DNA of 51,149 nucleotides, taken from Candidatus Poseidonia sp. (GTDB lineage: Archaea; Thermoplasmatota; Poseidoniia; Poseidoniales; Poseidoniaceae). Positions 18,105 to 27,083 of this stretch are shown here, piece by piece. The notes under the pieces are model-generated. The model was given only the letters and a program-made list of their open reading frames with translations. It had not been told where the DNA came from and ran no database searches. Numbering within the stretch: position 1 is the first letter of the stretch; each line of letters starts with the position of its first letter. Location of the stretch: contig JAURDA010000008.1 of the NCBI GenBank assembly GCA_030828165.1, forward strand, positions 1-51,149, in the 5' to 3' direction. A program made the position numbers and the translations under genes.

Positions 18105-18157
18105 GGCCGTCGTCCCCGACCGTAACTGATGGTTGAGGGTTCTTGAAGGCGACCGTT

Positions 18158-18367
18158 CTATTCCTGCTTCATCCAGAAGCGTTCGTCGGCTTGAGCGACT
18201 TCGGTGGAGGTGTCAGCTCCGGTCGCTTCAACGTAGTGCTCCCAGCACATGTAGTACTTGTCAACGACCATGGCGTTGCCAAACGTCAATCTCACGCCGC
18301 AATTGTGGCAGCGTGGGCCAAGTTCGCCGTTTGGAGCTTGGGCAAGTTGAATGTGGTCGTGAGGCAT
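18158..18367 (-). CDS. Small zinc-binding protein of unknown function
   Basis: A 69-residue protein with a C-x2-C and C-x2-H pair (CHNCG and CWEH) about 17 residues apart, suggesting one structural zinc. No family is recognised. ATG 18367 is preceded by GGAAGG at good distance; ATG 18373 is an alternative. It lies between the DOHH-like gene and priS on the same strand, with gaps of about 50 bases. Conserved cysteines and operon position argue for a real gene. Confidence 0.65.
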   Translation of the reverse strand: MPHDHIQLAQAPNGELGPRCHNCGVRLTFGNAMVVDKYYMCWEHYVEATGADTSTEVAQADERFWMKQE

Positions 18368-18420
18368 GGACATCCTTCCATCTCTTGGCAATCCATCCTA
18401 GTCTTTGAACTTGAGGTCGC

Positions 18421-18909
18421 TTACCACTCGGTTTCAGCAAATTCCGCTCGCTGCACCCAAGCCAGCAGATCGAGTGCAACAACGCACGATTCTGCAACCT
18501 CGGGGAGGGAGTCGGAGGTGAAACGTTGGAGAACAGGAATCACCGAACGATCACCGATGGCACCCATCGCCTCGGCCGCTTCATGGCGCACCATGACGTG
18601 TTCGTGTTCGTCCTCGAGGCGTTGAATCAACGTTGGAAGGGCAACCGGGTTTTGCATTTGACCAAGAACATAGGCAATTTCATGGCGAAGCAGGGCGCTC
18701 TCGCTGTTAAAGCCCTTGCAAAGGGCAAGACAGGCTTCATCGCTGCTGTGATTGCGTAATGCAAACACGGCGCGCATGCGTTGGAACATCGGTTGTTGTT
18801 CATCGCACAGGGTTCCGGTCCAAGACTGGAGTTCGCCGCTTTGTTCAGGAGGGGCCGGGTCAACCGACCCGTATTGACTGACTTGGGGGCGAGGTGAGTC
18901 ACCGTCCAC
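18421..18909 (-). CDS. Half-length deoxyhypusine hydroxylase-like HEAT-repeat protein
   Basis: A 162-residue alpha-helical HEAT-repeat protein that resembles one half of eukaryotic deoxyhypusine hydroxylase (DOHH), the diiron enzyme that finishes hypusine on eIF5A. Two His-Glu motifs are visible: LLRHEIAYVLGQMQ (HE at 76-77) and MVRHEAAEAMGAIG (HE at 109-110). Their spacing of 33 equals that within each half of human DOHH. The N-terminal SVDPAPP resembles the linker before the second half of the eukaryotic enzyme as I recall it, and VAESCVVALD is also DOHH-like. Eukaryotic DOHH has four HE motifs in two halves, so a homodimer would be needed to build the site. The start is GTG 18909, nine bases after mqnD; an in-frame stop lies upstream, so it is not a truncated longer frame. 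A generic HEAT adaptor remains possible. Confidence 0.75.
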   Translation of the reverse strand: MDGDSPRPQVSQYGSVDPAPPEQSGELQSWTGTLCDEQQPMFQRMRAVFALRNHSSDEACLALCKGFNSESALLRHEIAYVLGQMQNPVALPTLIQRLEDEHEHVMVRHEAAEAMGAIGDRSVIPVLQRFTSDSLPEVAESCVVALDLLAWVQRAEFAETEW

Positions 18910-18918
18910 GAAAATCCC

Positions 18919-19797
18919 TCAAGCGCCAATGAAGACCATGGAATCCGTGTCAAAATCCTCTCGGATGAGGCCAATCTGTTGGCCTTCCTTGATGAAGAGC
19001 TGGATGGATTTCCGCCCTTCATCTCGGTAGTCAATGGTCCGGTCGTTGACGTACATGCTGACAAAGGCTTGATTGGTTTCATCATCAATACCCCTTCCCC
19101 AGGCTTTGGCGAACTCGAGTGCTTCGTCGGGGGATTTGAGAGCATATTCGATGCTCATTTTGGTGTATTTGGTGATGTCCTGCATTACGTCCTCACCCAA
19201 ATCCCGGCGAACCACGTTTCCACCAAGTGGCATCGGCCAATTTTCTGTTCTGCCGTTCCACCACTTTCCGAGATCGACCAGAACATCCAAGTCGTGGTCC
19301 ACATAGGTGAGTTGACCTTCGTGAATGATGAGTCCGCTCATGTAGGTTCCGTCGAGGATTCGTGGGATGATTTCGTCAAAGGGGACAACGGCCACGTTAA
19401 CGTCTCCCCACGCCAACCGGAGTCCGAGGTAGGCGCTGGTTTTCAAGCCCGGGACAGCGATGACACCCGCCTTTGCCTCGGCCTCAGTGACCCCTTGCTT
19501 GCACACCACCATGGGGCCGTAGCCCTCGCCCATTGAAGCTCCGCAGTTCATCAATGCGTAATGTTCGGCGATGTCCGGATAGGCGTGAATGGAAACAGCA
19601 GAAACCTCGAGATCCTGATTCATCGCTCGATGATTGAGGGTTTCGATATCTTGCAGTTCGTGAACGAACGTGTACCCGGGCGTCGGGAAGGCGCCGGTGG
19701 TCATGGCGTGAAACATGAACGCGTCATCTGGGTCGGGACTGTGGCCAATTCGTACGATTTTGTTGCCTTCCAGGTCAAGAGGGAGTTCAACCACCAT
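18919..19797 (-). CDS. mqnD: 1,4-dihydroxy-6-naphthoate synthase MqnD (futalosine pathway)
   Basis: A 292-residue periplasmic-binding-protein-like enzyme converting cyclic dehypoxanthinyl futalosine to 1,4-dihydroxy-6-naphthoate in menaquinone synthesis. IGHSPDPDDAFMFHAM near the N-terminus is the MqnD signature. YGPMVVCK, VPGLKTSAYLGLRL and GLIIHEGQLTY follow in the family order. ATG 19797 (MVVELPLD) was chosen after GGAAGAGG; the frame extends to a TTG at 19860 overlapping the mqnA end. It lies in an mqnE-mqnA-mqnD order with the DOHH-like gene behind. Confidence 0.9.
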   Translation of the reverse strand: MVVELPLDLEGNKIVRIGHSPDPDDAFMFHAMTTGAFPTPGYTFVHELQDIETLNHRAMNQDLEVSAVSIHAYPDIAEHYALMNCGASMGEGYGPMVVCKQGVTEAEAKAGVIAVPGLKTSAYLGLRLAWGDVNVAVVPFDEIIPRILDGTYMSGLIIHEGQLTYVDHDLDVLVDLGKWWNGRTENWPMPLGGNVVRRDLGEDVMQDITKYTKMSIEYALKSPDEALEFAKAWGRGIDDETNQAFVSMYVNDRTIDYRDEGRKSIQLFIKEGQQIGLIREDFDTDSMVFIGA

Positions 19798-19856
19798 GCC
19801 TCTTCCAAACGCAGCCCCTTCAAGAACCAACCGTTGTAAAATTGAAACAAGCCCGG

Positions 19857-20657
19857 TCAAATCGGTGCAAACTCTGGGGATGTCCCCATCTTACAGGCTT
19901 CCGAAAGAAACCGAAACAATCCTTCCAAATGATGGTCGTCAAGCCGATTGAATACCTCGCCGTAGTATTGGTTGAGACGTTCGTAAGCAAGACCGGATTT
20001 TTCCATTGACCCGGCGATAACCTCCTCTCGTCGTTGACCACCGTTCTCAAACGCAGCCAAATTCTCAACCAAGGCAAGATGGGCCTGTTGGAGGGCCTCA
20101 ACAGGGGTATCTCTGCGAGCGACGAAGACACCGAAAATCATCGGCAGACCCTCCAGTTCCATCCAGGCCTTTCCGAGGTCCAATTGGACCATTTCAGGAA
20201 ACTCCCTCGCTGCTTCCAATGCTCGGTCGCCGATCAAGAGAGCGCCGTCAGCAAGGGACATCATGGCCTCGTAATCGGGACCCGTATCAACGTAATTCAT
20301 GTCCATTTCGCGTTTTGAAACGAGGTGCTTCAACAAGGCCACGGACGTTGCTGAATCGGAGGGTAAAGCAATCGTTTTCATCGCATCGAGGGGAATGGCT
20401 CCAAACAAAAGGACGCTCCCGACCTCACCTTGACTTCCGATGCCGATGTCCGGCAACAACAGGAGTTCATCGGCATGTTTTGCGTAATCAGCGGCGGGAA
20501 TGGGCGCCAGAATGCAATCCTTTCGCAGCACGTGCCCGGTCAACCAAGACGGTGGAGCTGCAAGGACATTCCACCGGGGGGACAACCCGTGGAAAAGGGG
20601 GTCGCAGTTGATGAACGCCACCCGTCCGATGGTCGAGAGCCAAGTGGGTTGTTCCAT
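19857..20657 (-). CDS. mqnA: Chorismate dehydratase MqnA (futalosine pathway)
   Basis: A 266-residue binding-protein-fold enzyme that dehydrates chorismate to 3-enolpyruvylbenzoate, the first futalosine step. The N-terminal GRVAFINCDPLFHGL and the following IPAADYAKH segment match the family; GLPMIFGVFVARRDTPVE is the conserved core. ATG 20657 begins MEQPTWLSTIG. It lies nine bases after the mqnE stop and shortly before mqnD. It is related in fold to MqnD but is identified by its N-terminal signature and length. Confidence 0.9.
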   Translation of the reverse strand: MEQPTWLSTIGRVAFINCDPLFHGLSPRWNVLAAPPSWLTGHVLRKDCILAPIPAADYAKHADELLLLPDIGIGSQGEVGSVLLFGAIPLDAMKTIALPSDSATSVALLKHLVSKREMDMNYVDTGPDYEAMMSLADGALLIGDRALEAAREFPEMVQLDLGKAWMELEGLPMIFGVFVARRDTPVEALQQAHLALVENLAAFENGGQRREEVIAGSMEKSGLAYERLNQYYGEVFNRLDDHHLEGLFRFLSEACKMGTSPEFAPI

Positions 20658-20666
20658 CGTACCACC

Positions 20667-21875
20667 TCATTGTGCCATCCGAAGGCGGCGGTGGGTTGGT
20701 TCAGGTGCCGTGTAAGGCGTGAAGGTTGAGTAAACGGTGTTCCGTTGCACAGGTTCACAACTTGCATCACGGATGAGGCGTGCAAGACGGGAACGGTCAT
20801 GGTCGAGCGGTGCAGTAGAACCGGCAAGATGCATGATCGACTCTTTTTGCACGGTGCCGTCGATATCATCCGCTCCGTATTGTAGGGCGAGTTCCGCAAC
20901 GTGATCGCCGATGTTCATTCGGTAGGCTTTGATGTGGGGAATGTTGTTGAGGAGAAGACGAGAAACGGCGATCGTTCGCAGGATTTCGGTCCCGGATGCG
21001 AGTTGGGCTTCGGGGAGACGGGTGTGATCGGGCAGGAAAGGGTAGGGCACAAAGCATTGGAATCCAGACGTTTTTGCTTGAAGTTCCCGAAGCGAAATCA
21101 TGTGCTGAAGACGCTGTTCAAGCGTTTCAACGGTCCCAAAGAGCATCGTGCAGTTCGACGGCAGACCAACCTCGTGGGCTTCTTGATGAATGCGAAGGTA
21201 TTCTTCCGAGCTTTCCTTCCCGTTGCAGATGATCGCTCGCACATCGTCATCGAGGATTTCTGCTCCTCCACCAGGCAACGATGTGAGGCCTGCATCTTTT
21301 AGCCGCTGGAGAACGGTTTTGGTGGTGATTTGGGAGCGTTGGCCAAGATGTTTGATCTCAACCGCCGTGAGGGCTTTGATCGATACATGAGGATAGGCGG
21401 AACGGGTTTCACGAAACATCTGTTCGTAGTGAGAAACATCCCACTCCGGGTGAAGTCCGCCCACGGAATGCACTTCATCCACGGCGTGGGCATATTTCCC
21501 CAGGTCCTCTACATATTCAGTCACGCTCATTGCGTACGCATCCTTGGCCTTTGGCCCACGACGAAAAGCGCAAAATCGGCACGCCAGCACACACACGTTG
21601 GTCTGATTGATGTGCACGTTTGAATTGAAGAAGGCTTGCCGTCCGAATCGCGCTGTGCGAACCGCATTGGCGAGGGCACCAACCTCGGAGAGGTTCGGAT
21701 GGTGGTAAAGTGTCAGACCATCCTCAACCGTAAGGGGAGTGTTGAATTTGAGTTTGGTGATGATGCCATGCAACGCCGTTGACCAGCCACCCTGTCTCTC
21801 CAGGAGGGCATCAAGGTTTGACAACCACTCAGGGGATTCCCCTGCGAGCGGTTGAGGCACCCTCAAGGCTTCCAT
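20667..21875 (-). CDS. mqnE: Radical SAM aminofutalosine synthase MqnE
   Basis: A 402-residue radical SAM enzyme joining 3-enolpyruvylbenzoate to S-adenosylmethionine to give aminofutalosine. The cluster motif C-x3-C-x2-C is in TNVCVLACRFCAFRRG. LTSLPGGGAEILDDDVR follows, as does the late DDIDGTVQKESIMHLAG. That last segment favours MqnE over the related MqnC. ATG 21875 begins MEALRVPQP. MqnA and MqnD are directly downstream. MqnC and the nucleosidase MqnB are not in this window. A P-type ATPase lies 45 bases upstream on the same strand. Confidence 0.88.
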   Translation of the reverse strand: MEALRVPQPLAGESPEWLSNLDALLERQGGWSTALHGIITKLKFNTPLTVEDGLTLYHHPNLSEVGALANAVRTARFGRQAFFNSNVHINQTNVCVLACRFCAFRRGPKAKDAYAMSVTEYVEDLGKYAHAVDEVHSVGGLHPEWDVSHYEQMFRETRSAYPHVSIKALTAVEIKHLGQRSQITTKTVLQRLKDAGLTSLPGGGAEILDDDVRAIICNGKESSEEYLRIHQEAHEVGLPSNCTMLFGTVETLEQRLQHMISLRELQAKTSGFQCFVPYPFLPDHTRLPEAQLASGTEILRTIAVSRLLLNNIPHIKAYRMNIGDHVAELALQYGADDIDGTVQKESIMHLAGSTAPLDHDRSRLARLIRDASCEPVQRNTVYSTFTPYTAPEPTHRRLRMAQ

Positions 21876-21920
21876 GGCCTTCTGAGCAAGCCGGTGTTCA
21901 TGAAGATGTGCTTAGAACCA

Positions 21921-24809
21921 TCATGAGGTTCGAACGGCAAAAAATTTCGATTTTACGAGCAGTTTTCGAAATTCCTCGATGATGAAGACGGCGGAGGCGA
22001 CGAGCACCACGACGGTCCAATCGCTAGAAGAAAGGGTGGTCGTCGAGAGCAAGTTGCCCACCTGAATACCAACAAGCGGGATGGAAGCATCCGCCAGTTG
22101 GACGAAGAAGAACAACAAGCCACCTGAAATCAGCAAGGCGAGGTTAATGGCTCGGTTTGAAAACAAACCCAACTCGAAAACGGATTGGTCGTTTGATCGG
22201 CAATTGAGAACGTTGAACAATTGGAAGACGATGAACACCGAGAAGGTCATCGTTTGCGCATGAGCAAAATGACCGTCCGCGTAAACCTGCCATTTGTTCA
22301 ATTCCTCAACATCCCCTGCGTTGCAGGCAGCGACATCAAAGGCGGTGGTAGCGGTTTCTGTCGGCAGAATCTCGCATTCTGCCAAACCTCCGCCAGCGAG
22401 GTAAAAGATGGCGAGGGTGCCCGTGACCATGACGATGCCGAGGTAGAAAATCAAGGAGATGTCTCTTCCGTTTGGTAGATTTTCGTCAACCGGTCTCGGC
22501 GGTCGGTTCATGACGTTCCCGTGTTTCTTTTCAACCCCCAACGCAACCGCTGGAGGGCCGTCCATCAAGATGTTGATCACAAGAATCTGGGTTGCTGTTA
22601 ACGGGATGGATTCAGGCCCGAAAAGAATGGTGGCCAAGATCAGGAGCAAGACGGCGGCCACGTTGGTAGAGACCTGGTAGCGAACAAAATTGCGAATGTT
22701 CTGGTAGATTTTGCGACCTTCCTCCACGGCATGAACAATGTTTGCAAAATTATCATCCTGCAAAACCATGTCAGCAGCGTCTTTCGCAACGTCCGTACCG
22801 GATATGCCCATGGCGATACCAATGTTGGCGCCTGAAAGTGCAGGTGCATCGTTCACACCGTCACCGGTCATGGCAACGATTTCGCCTTGCTCTTGAAGCG
22901 ATGAAACAATGCGCATTTTTTGGTCCGGGGTTACGCGAGCGTAAATTGAAACGTTGGCCGATACATTGACCAGCTCTTCGTCCGACATGTCGGTAAGGCT
23001 TTGCCCGTCGAGTGCACCCAGTGTGCCGGATTCAATATCCAATTCTTTGCCGATAGCGGCAGCCGTCATTTGCTGGTCACCGGTGATCATTTTCACCTTG
23101 ATGCCGGCTCGTTGACAGGTTGCAATCGCGTCTTTCACTTCAGGGCGAGGCGGGTCCATGATGCCGATCAACCCAAGGAAAGCCAAATTCGATTCAACCG
23201 TTTTCACGTCGTTCGTATCTTCGTCTTTACCGAAAGGACGAGCAAACAAACCGATGACACGCATGGCTTTCCCGCCCATGGATTGGTTCATTTGCCGAAT
23301 CGAGGCACGGTCGTCATCGGTCAAGGGCACCACTTCGTTGTTGACGATTTTCGAGGTCATCAACTCATCGTAGCCTTCTACGCTGCCCTTGGAGAACACC
23401 CAACGGTTTCCTTGGTATTCATGGAGAACGCTCATGCGTTTCCGGTTTGAATCGAAAAAGAATTCATTGATCCTCGGGTGGCGATGCGCGAATTTCTTCA
23501 CGTCTCCGTTGATTTTCCAACCAGCAACGGCGCAGGCCGAATCCGTGGGGTCACCGATGGCTTGCCAGAGCCCATCTGTTTTGGCAATGGTTGAATTGTG
23601 GCAGAGTGACAAACAAGCACTGAGCAAGCGAAAACCCATATCGGACTGGTGGGCTTGAAGATCGTCATCAGAGAGTTCGACGCCGTGACGAACCAAATTT
23701 CCATCGGGTTTGAAGCCCTCGCCTGAGACGCCAAAGTCTTCGTCGAGGGTGAAAATTTGGCGAACCGTCATCTGGTTCTTCGTCAGTGTTCCCGTTTTGT
23801 CGGAGCAGATAACGGTGGTTGAGCCGAGCGTTTCAACCGCTTTCATGCGACGGATGATGGCTTTGTGACGGGCCATGTTGCGCATTCCAAGGGAGAGCGT
23901 GATGACCAAGATGATCGGAAGGCCTTCGGGTACAATCGCGACAAAGATAGCGATGGCGACAATGAATTGCTGCACGGCGACCTCCTTGAGGTCAACACCG
24001 GGCCGACCGTAAGAAACGATCAAGTTCAGACTGACCAACAGAACGGCGACGACAAGGGCGATGAAACCCAGAAAACGACCGAGGCTCTCGAGTTTCAGTT
24101 CAAGCGGAGTTTTCGGCGTGGTGCTTTCGGCAAGATTTTGAGCGATTTTTCCCAATTCCGTGTTCATTCCTGTGCCGATCACCAAACCTAAACCTCGACC
24201 GGACGATACGGTCGTGCCCATGTACGCCATGTTGGTTCGTTCCGCAAGAACCGTTTCCGGAGGCAAGGACTCAATCGTTTTGCGAACCGTAAGGGACTCG
24301 CCGGTCAGTGCTGATTCGTCGATTTTGCACTGCAGTGAGCGAATCATGCGTACGTCTGCTGGGACATTAAGGCCTTGCTCCAAACAAACGATATCGCCTG
24401 GAACCAATTCAGAAGTTGCAATTTCGCTTTCGAACGTTCCGCGAATGACCACGCATGTTGAGACGGACATTTGTTTCAAGGAATCCATTGCTTGCTCCGC
24501 TTGTCCTTCTTGCCAGAAACCAAAAAACGCATTGGCGGTGAGCACGATAAATATGAAAATCGCATCTCCGGGCTGATCAGGGTGGATGGCCAAAGCCACC
24601 AAAGCCGCCCCGATAAGGAGGTAATTTAACGGGTCGTTGTATTGGGATATAAACCGCAGAAACGCTGGCGTTTTCTCCGGTTCAGCGAGTTTGTTCAAGC
24701 CGTACCGTTGCGTTCGAGCGAGGACTTCCTGCATGGATATTCCTTCCATGGAACTGTCTTGCTGAACGATGCTGTCTTCCGGAGAAAGGTTGTGCCATTC
24801 CGTCGTCAT
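21921..24809 (-). CDS. Cation-translocating P-type ATPase, probable Ca2+ pump (P2 type)
   Basis: A 962-residue P-type ATPase. The actuator loop has LTGES. The phosphorylated Asp is residue 337 in CSDKTGTLTKN. The hinge is MTGDGVNDAPAL. Ten membrane segments are expected: four before the P domain, including VPEGLPIILVITLSLGMR, and six after. PEGLP in segment 4 and NILMDGPPAVALGVE in segment 6 resemble SERCA/PMCA-type calcium pumps, though H+/Na+ relatives are similar. It has an N-terminal cation-ATPase domain and a full C-terminal membrane block. ATG 24809 is about 38 nt from a predicted transcription start. Confidence 0.9.
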   Translation of the reverse strand: MTTEWHNLSPEDSIVQQDSSMEGISMQEVLARTQRYGLNKLAEPEKTPAFLRFISQYNDPLNYLLIGAALVALAIHPDQPGDAIFIFIVLTANAFFGFWQEGQAEQAMDSLKQMSVSTCVVIRGTFESEIATSELVPGDIVCLEQGLNVPADVRMIRSLQCKIDESALTGESLTVRKTIESLPPETVLAERTNMAYMGTTVSSGRGLGLVIGTGMNTELGKIAQNLAESTTPKTPLELKLESLGRFLGFIALVVAVLLVSLNLIVSYGRPGVDLKEVAVQQFIVAIAIFVAIVPEGLPIILVITLSLGMRNMARHKAIIRRMKAVETLGSTTVICSDKTGTLTKNQMTVRQIFTLDEDFGVSGEGFKPDGNLVRHGVELSDDDLQAHQSDMGFRLLSACLSLCHNSTIAKTDGLWQAIGDPTDSACAVAGWKINGDVKKFAHRHPRINEFFFDSNRKRMSVLHEYQGNRWVFSKGSVEGYDELMTSKIVNNEVVPLTDDDRASIRQMNQSMGGKAMRVIGLFARPFGKDEDTNDVKTVESNLAFLGLIGIMDPPRPEVKDAIATCQRAGIKVKMITGDQQMTAAAIGKELDIESGTLGALDGQSLTDMSDEELVNVSANVSIYARVTPDQKMRIVSSLQEQGEIVAMTGDGVNDAPALSGANIGIAMGISGTDVAKDAADMVLQDDNFANIVHAVEEGRKIYQNIRNFVRYQVSTNVAAVLLLILATILFGPESIPLTATQILVINILMDGPPAVALGVEKKHGNVMNRPPRPVDENLPNGRDISLIFYLGIVMVTGTLAIFYLAGGGLAECEILPTETATTAFDVAACNAGDVEELNKWQVYADGHFAHAQTMTFSVFIVFQLFNVLNCRSNDQSVFELGLFSNRAINLALLISGGLLFFFVQLADASIPLVGIQVGNLLSTTTLSSSDWTVVVLVASAVFIIEEFRKLLVKSKFFAVRTS

Positions 24810-24868
24810 AAACGCTCACCTGCGGTCATGGCATGCACCAAAACCACTTTCTCCTCGCTCGGCCCCTC

Positions 24869-24878
24869 TATTATATGG
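24869..24878 (-). promoter_or_regulatory. Candidate TATA box for the P-type ATPase gene
   Basis: CCATATAATA on the minus strand lies about 64 bases before ATG 24809. Expected transcription start is near 24847. Sequence resemblance only. Confidence 0.4.
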
Positions 24879-24904
24879 AAGGATGGGACACCCACCAAAG
24901 ACTC

Positions 24905-24912
24905 TATATTTT
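24905..24912 (+). promoter_or_regulatory. Candidate TATA box for the OPT transporter gene
   Basis: TATATTTT lies about 55 bases before ATG 24963, predicting transcription from near 24934. It is back to back with the ATPase element in the same 153-base gap. I see no RNA gene in that gap. Confidence 0.4.
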
Positions 24913-24962
24913 CATGAGGCGATAATCGCAGGCTATACCTACTTCTTCGACTTGGCCCGGAC

Positions 24963-27008
24963 ATGAGCGGTGCGCACCAGCCTTACATCCCTGCGGATGA
25001 ATCACCGCTCGAACTGACGGGCCGAGTCATCGGGGTAGGAATCGTCCTTGGCGTTTTGATGACGGCAGCAAATGCCTACCTTGGACTCTATGCGGGCATG
25101 ACGGTTTCAGCCAGCATTCCGGCAGCGGTCATGTCGATGATCATTCTTCGTTCGATGTTCAAAGACGTCTCCATCCTCGAGAACAACGCCGTTCAAACCA
25201 TGGCTTCTGCTGGTGAATCCCTCGCTGCTGGCGTGATTTTCACGGTTCCCGCCCTGCTGGTCATGAGCCTTTGGACGAGCATCCAGTGGATGGAGACGCT
25301 GATCATCGCCACCCTCGGTGGGTTGCTCGGCACCATGTTCACCATCGCACTGCGTCGTCTCTTCATCGTAGAAGAAGCGCTCCCGTATCCCGAAGGCGTC
25401 GCCTGCCGAGAGGTCCTGGTCGCCGGAGAAGAAGGGGGCGAAGGCGCACTCGCCATTCTCTATGCACTTGCTATTGGAGGCGTGTACGGTCTGATGGTCA
25501 AGGGCTTTGAAGTCACGCACCACACCGTAGAAGGCGCCTTCTCGTTTGTTTCAACCCGACTCTATGCGGGAATGGATCTTTCCATCGCCCTCCTCTCCGT
25601 CGGCTACATCGTAGGGATTCGTATCGCATCGTTCATCTTCTTTGGTGGTGTGCTTGGGTTTGGGCTTCTCGTGCCCATGTACGGCCTCATCTATGGCTGG
25701 CCTGCAACCGATTCTCTCGTTGATGGATTTTACAGCATTTGGTCAACGCAAATCCGGTATGTCGGCGTGGGAGCCATGGTGGTCGGAGGCGTCTACACCC
25801 TTTGGTCGATGAGGAAAACGATCATTACCGGTCTGTCAAAGGCCTTCGTAAAAAGTGAAGAGAGCGAGGCTGCACTCCCACGAACCGAGCAAGACATTTC
25901 GATGAACATCGTGTTCATGGTCTGTGCGGCGTTGGTCGTCCTCACGTTCTTCTTCTATTGGTGGGCAACCGAATCCTTTGTCCTCGCCCTTGCTGGCGCT
26001 CTCTTCCTCGCTTTTGTCGCCTTCTTTTTCGCAGCGGTTGCAGGATACATCGCCGGGGTTGTCGGCTCCTCCAATTCACCGGTGTCCGGTATGACCATCG
26101 CAACCCTACTCTTCACCGTCGGCTTGGTCTATATCATTGGCGACCTGATGTTGGGGATGGCTCGTCAAGACTTGATGTACGCCACCTTGCTGATCGCTGC
26201 TATCGTCGCTTCAAGTGCTGCCATCGCTGGCGATGTTATGCAAGACCTGAAAACCGGCCACATGCTTGGAGCGACCCCAAAACGGCAGCAGACGGCGGAA
26301 ATCATTGGGGTCCTCACCGGGGCCGTGGTGATTGGACCCGTCTTGTCCCTGCTCCACGATGCCTTCCGGATTTCACAAACAGCGTGTCAAATGAACCCAC
26401 TCCCCGGAGATCCTACGTGTTCCAAGGCCCTCTTTGCTCCACAGGCTGAATTGATTGGCGCCATCGTCCAAGGCGCTTTTGGAGGCGACCTCAACATCCA
26501 AATGGTCGTCCTCGGTGCTGCTATCGCTGTGGCTCTGATTCGCCTCAACATGCCGGTGATGAGCGTTGCCATTGGAATCTACCTCCCACTCGGCCTCTCC
26601 GTCCCCATCATGGCCGGTGGCATCATCTCGCATGTGCTTTTGAGAAGCGCTCATCTTCGGGTTGACGGGGTATTGAGGGCTGAACCTTCACCCCGTGCTC
26701 TTGAAGCTGCGAAGGAAGTGGAGAGTAGAGGCGTCCTCATCGGCGCCGGATTCATCGCCGGCGAGTCGATCATGGGCGTCCTCATCGCCGTTTTGATCGT
26801 CGCAAAAATTGACCTTCCGGAGATATTTGGCATTGTAACCCTCAACAATGTCTTCTCGCTTGCTTTCTTTGCTTGGTTTGTTGCCGTCTTTATCTGGCTC
26901 GCCTCAAGGGCGTTGCCCAAAGGCGGCACCCTGGCAGGTGATGCCGTGATGGTGACGGCCGACGCAGTGCGGAACCTCATCGATGCCTTGCAGCCAAAAC
27001 GACGCTGA
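24963..27008 (+). CDS. OPT-family oligopeptide/metal-chelate transporter
   Basis: A 681-residue polytopic membrane protein with about 14-16 hydrophobic segments. The N-terminal half has LTGRVIGVGIVLGVLMTAANAYLGL and the AGMTVSASIPAAV loop; NNAVQTMASAGESLAAG is the OPT signature. Relatives take up small peptides or metal-siderophore complexes by proton symport. The long loop near residues 470-490 contains two cysteines (TACQ and TCSK). It precedes the transketolase operon by 75 bases on the same strand. Peptide uptake would fit the secreted peptidase at the left end. Confidence 0.92.
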   Translation: MSGAHQPYIPADESPLELTGRVIGVGIVLGVLMTAANAYLGLYAGMTVSASIPAAVMSMIILRSMFKDVSILENNAVQTMASAGESLAAGVIFTVPALLVMSLWTSIQWMETLIIATLGGLLGTMFTIALRRLFIVEEALPYPEGVACREVLVAGEEGGEGALAILYALAIGGVYGLMVKGFEVTHHTVEGAFSFVSTRLYAGMDLSIALLSVGYIVGIRIASFIFFGGVLGFGLLVPMYGLIYGWPATDSLVDGFYSIWSTQIRYVGVGAMVVGGVYTLWSMRKTIITGLSKAFVKSEESEAALPRTEQDISMNIVFMVCAALVVLTFFFYWWATESFVLALAGALFLAFVAFFFAAVAGYIAGVVGSSNSPVSGMTIATLLFTVGLVYIIGDLMLGMARQDLMYATLLIAAIVASSAAIAGDVMQDLKTGHMLGATPKRQQTAEIIGVLTGAVVIGPVLSLLHDAFRISQTACQMNPLPGDPTCSKALFAPQAELIGAIVQGAFGGDLNIQMVVLGAAIAVALIRLNMPVMSVAIGIYLPLGLSVPIMAGGIISHVLLRSAHLRVDGVLRAEPSPRALEAAKEVESRGVLIGAGFIAGESIMGVLIAVLIVAKIDLPEIFGIVTLNNVFSLAFFAWFVAVFIWLASRALPKGGTLAGDAVMVTADAVRNLIDALQPKRR

Positions 27009-27083
27009 TGCATCGAGGAGGGCGAACGACCACAGGCACAACCATCAAAGGCCATCCACGGAAGCACGGGGACAAGTGGTCCA

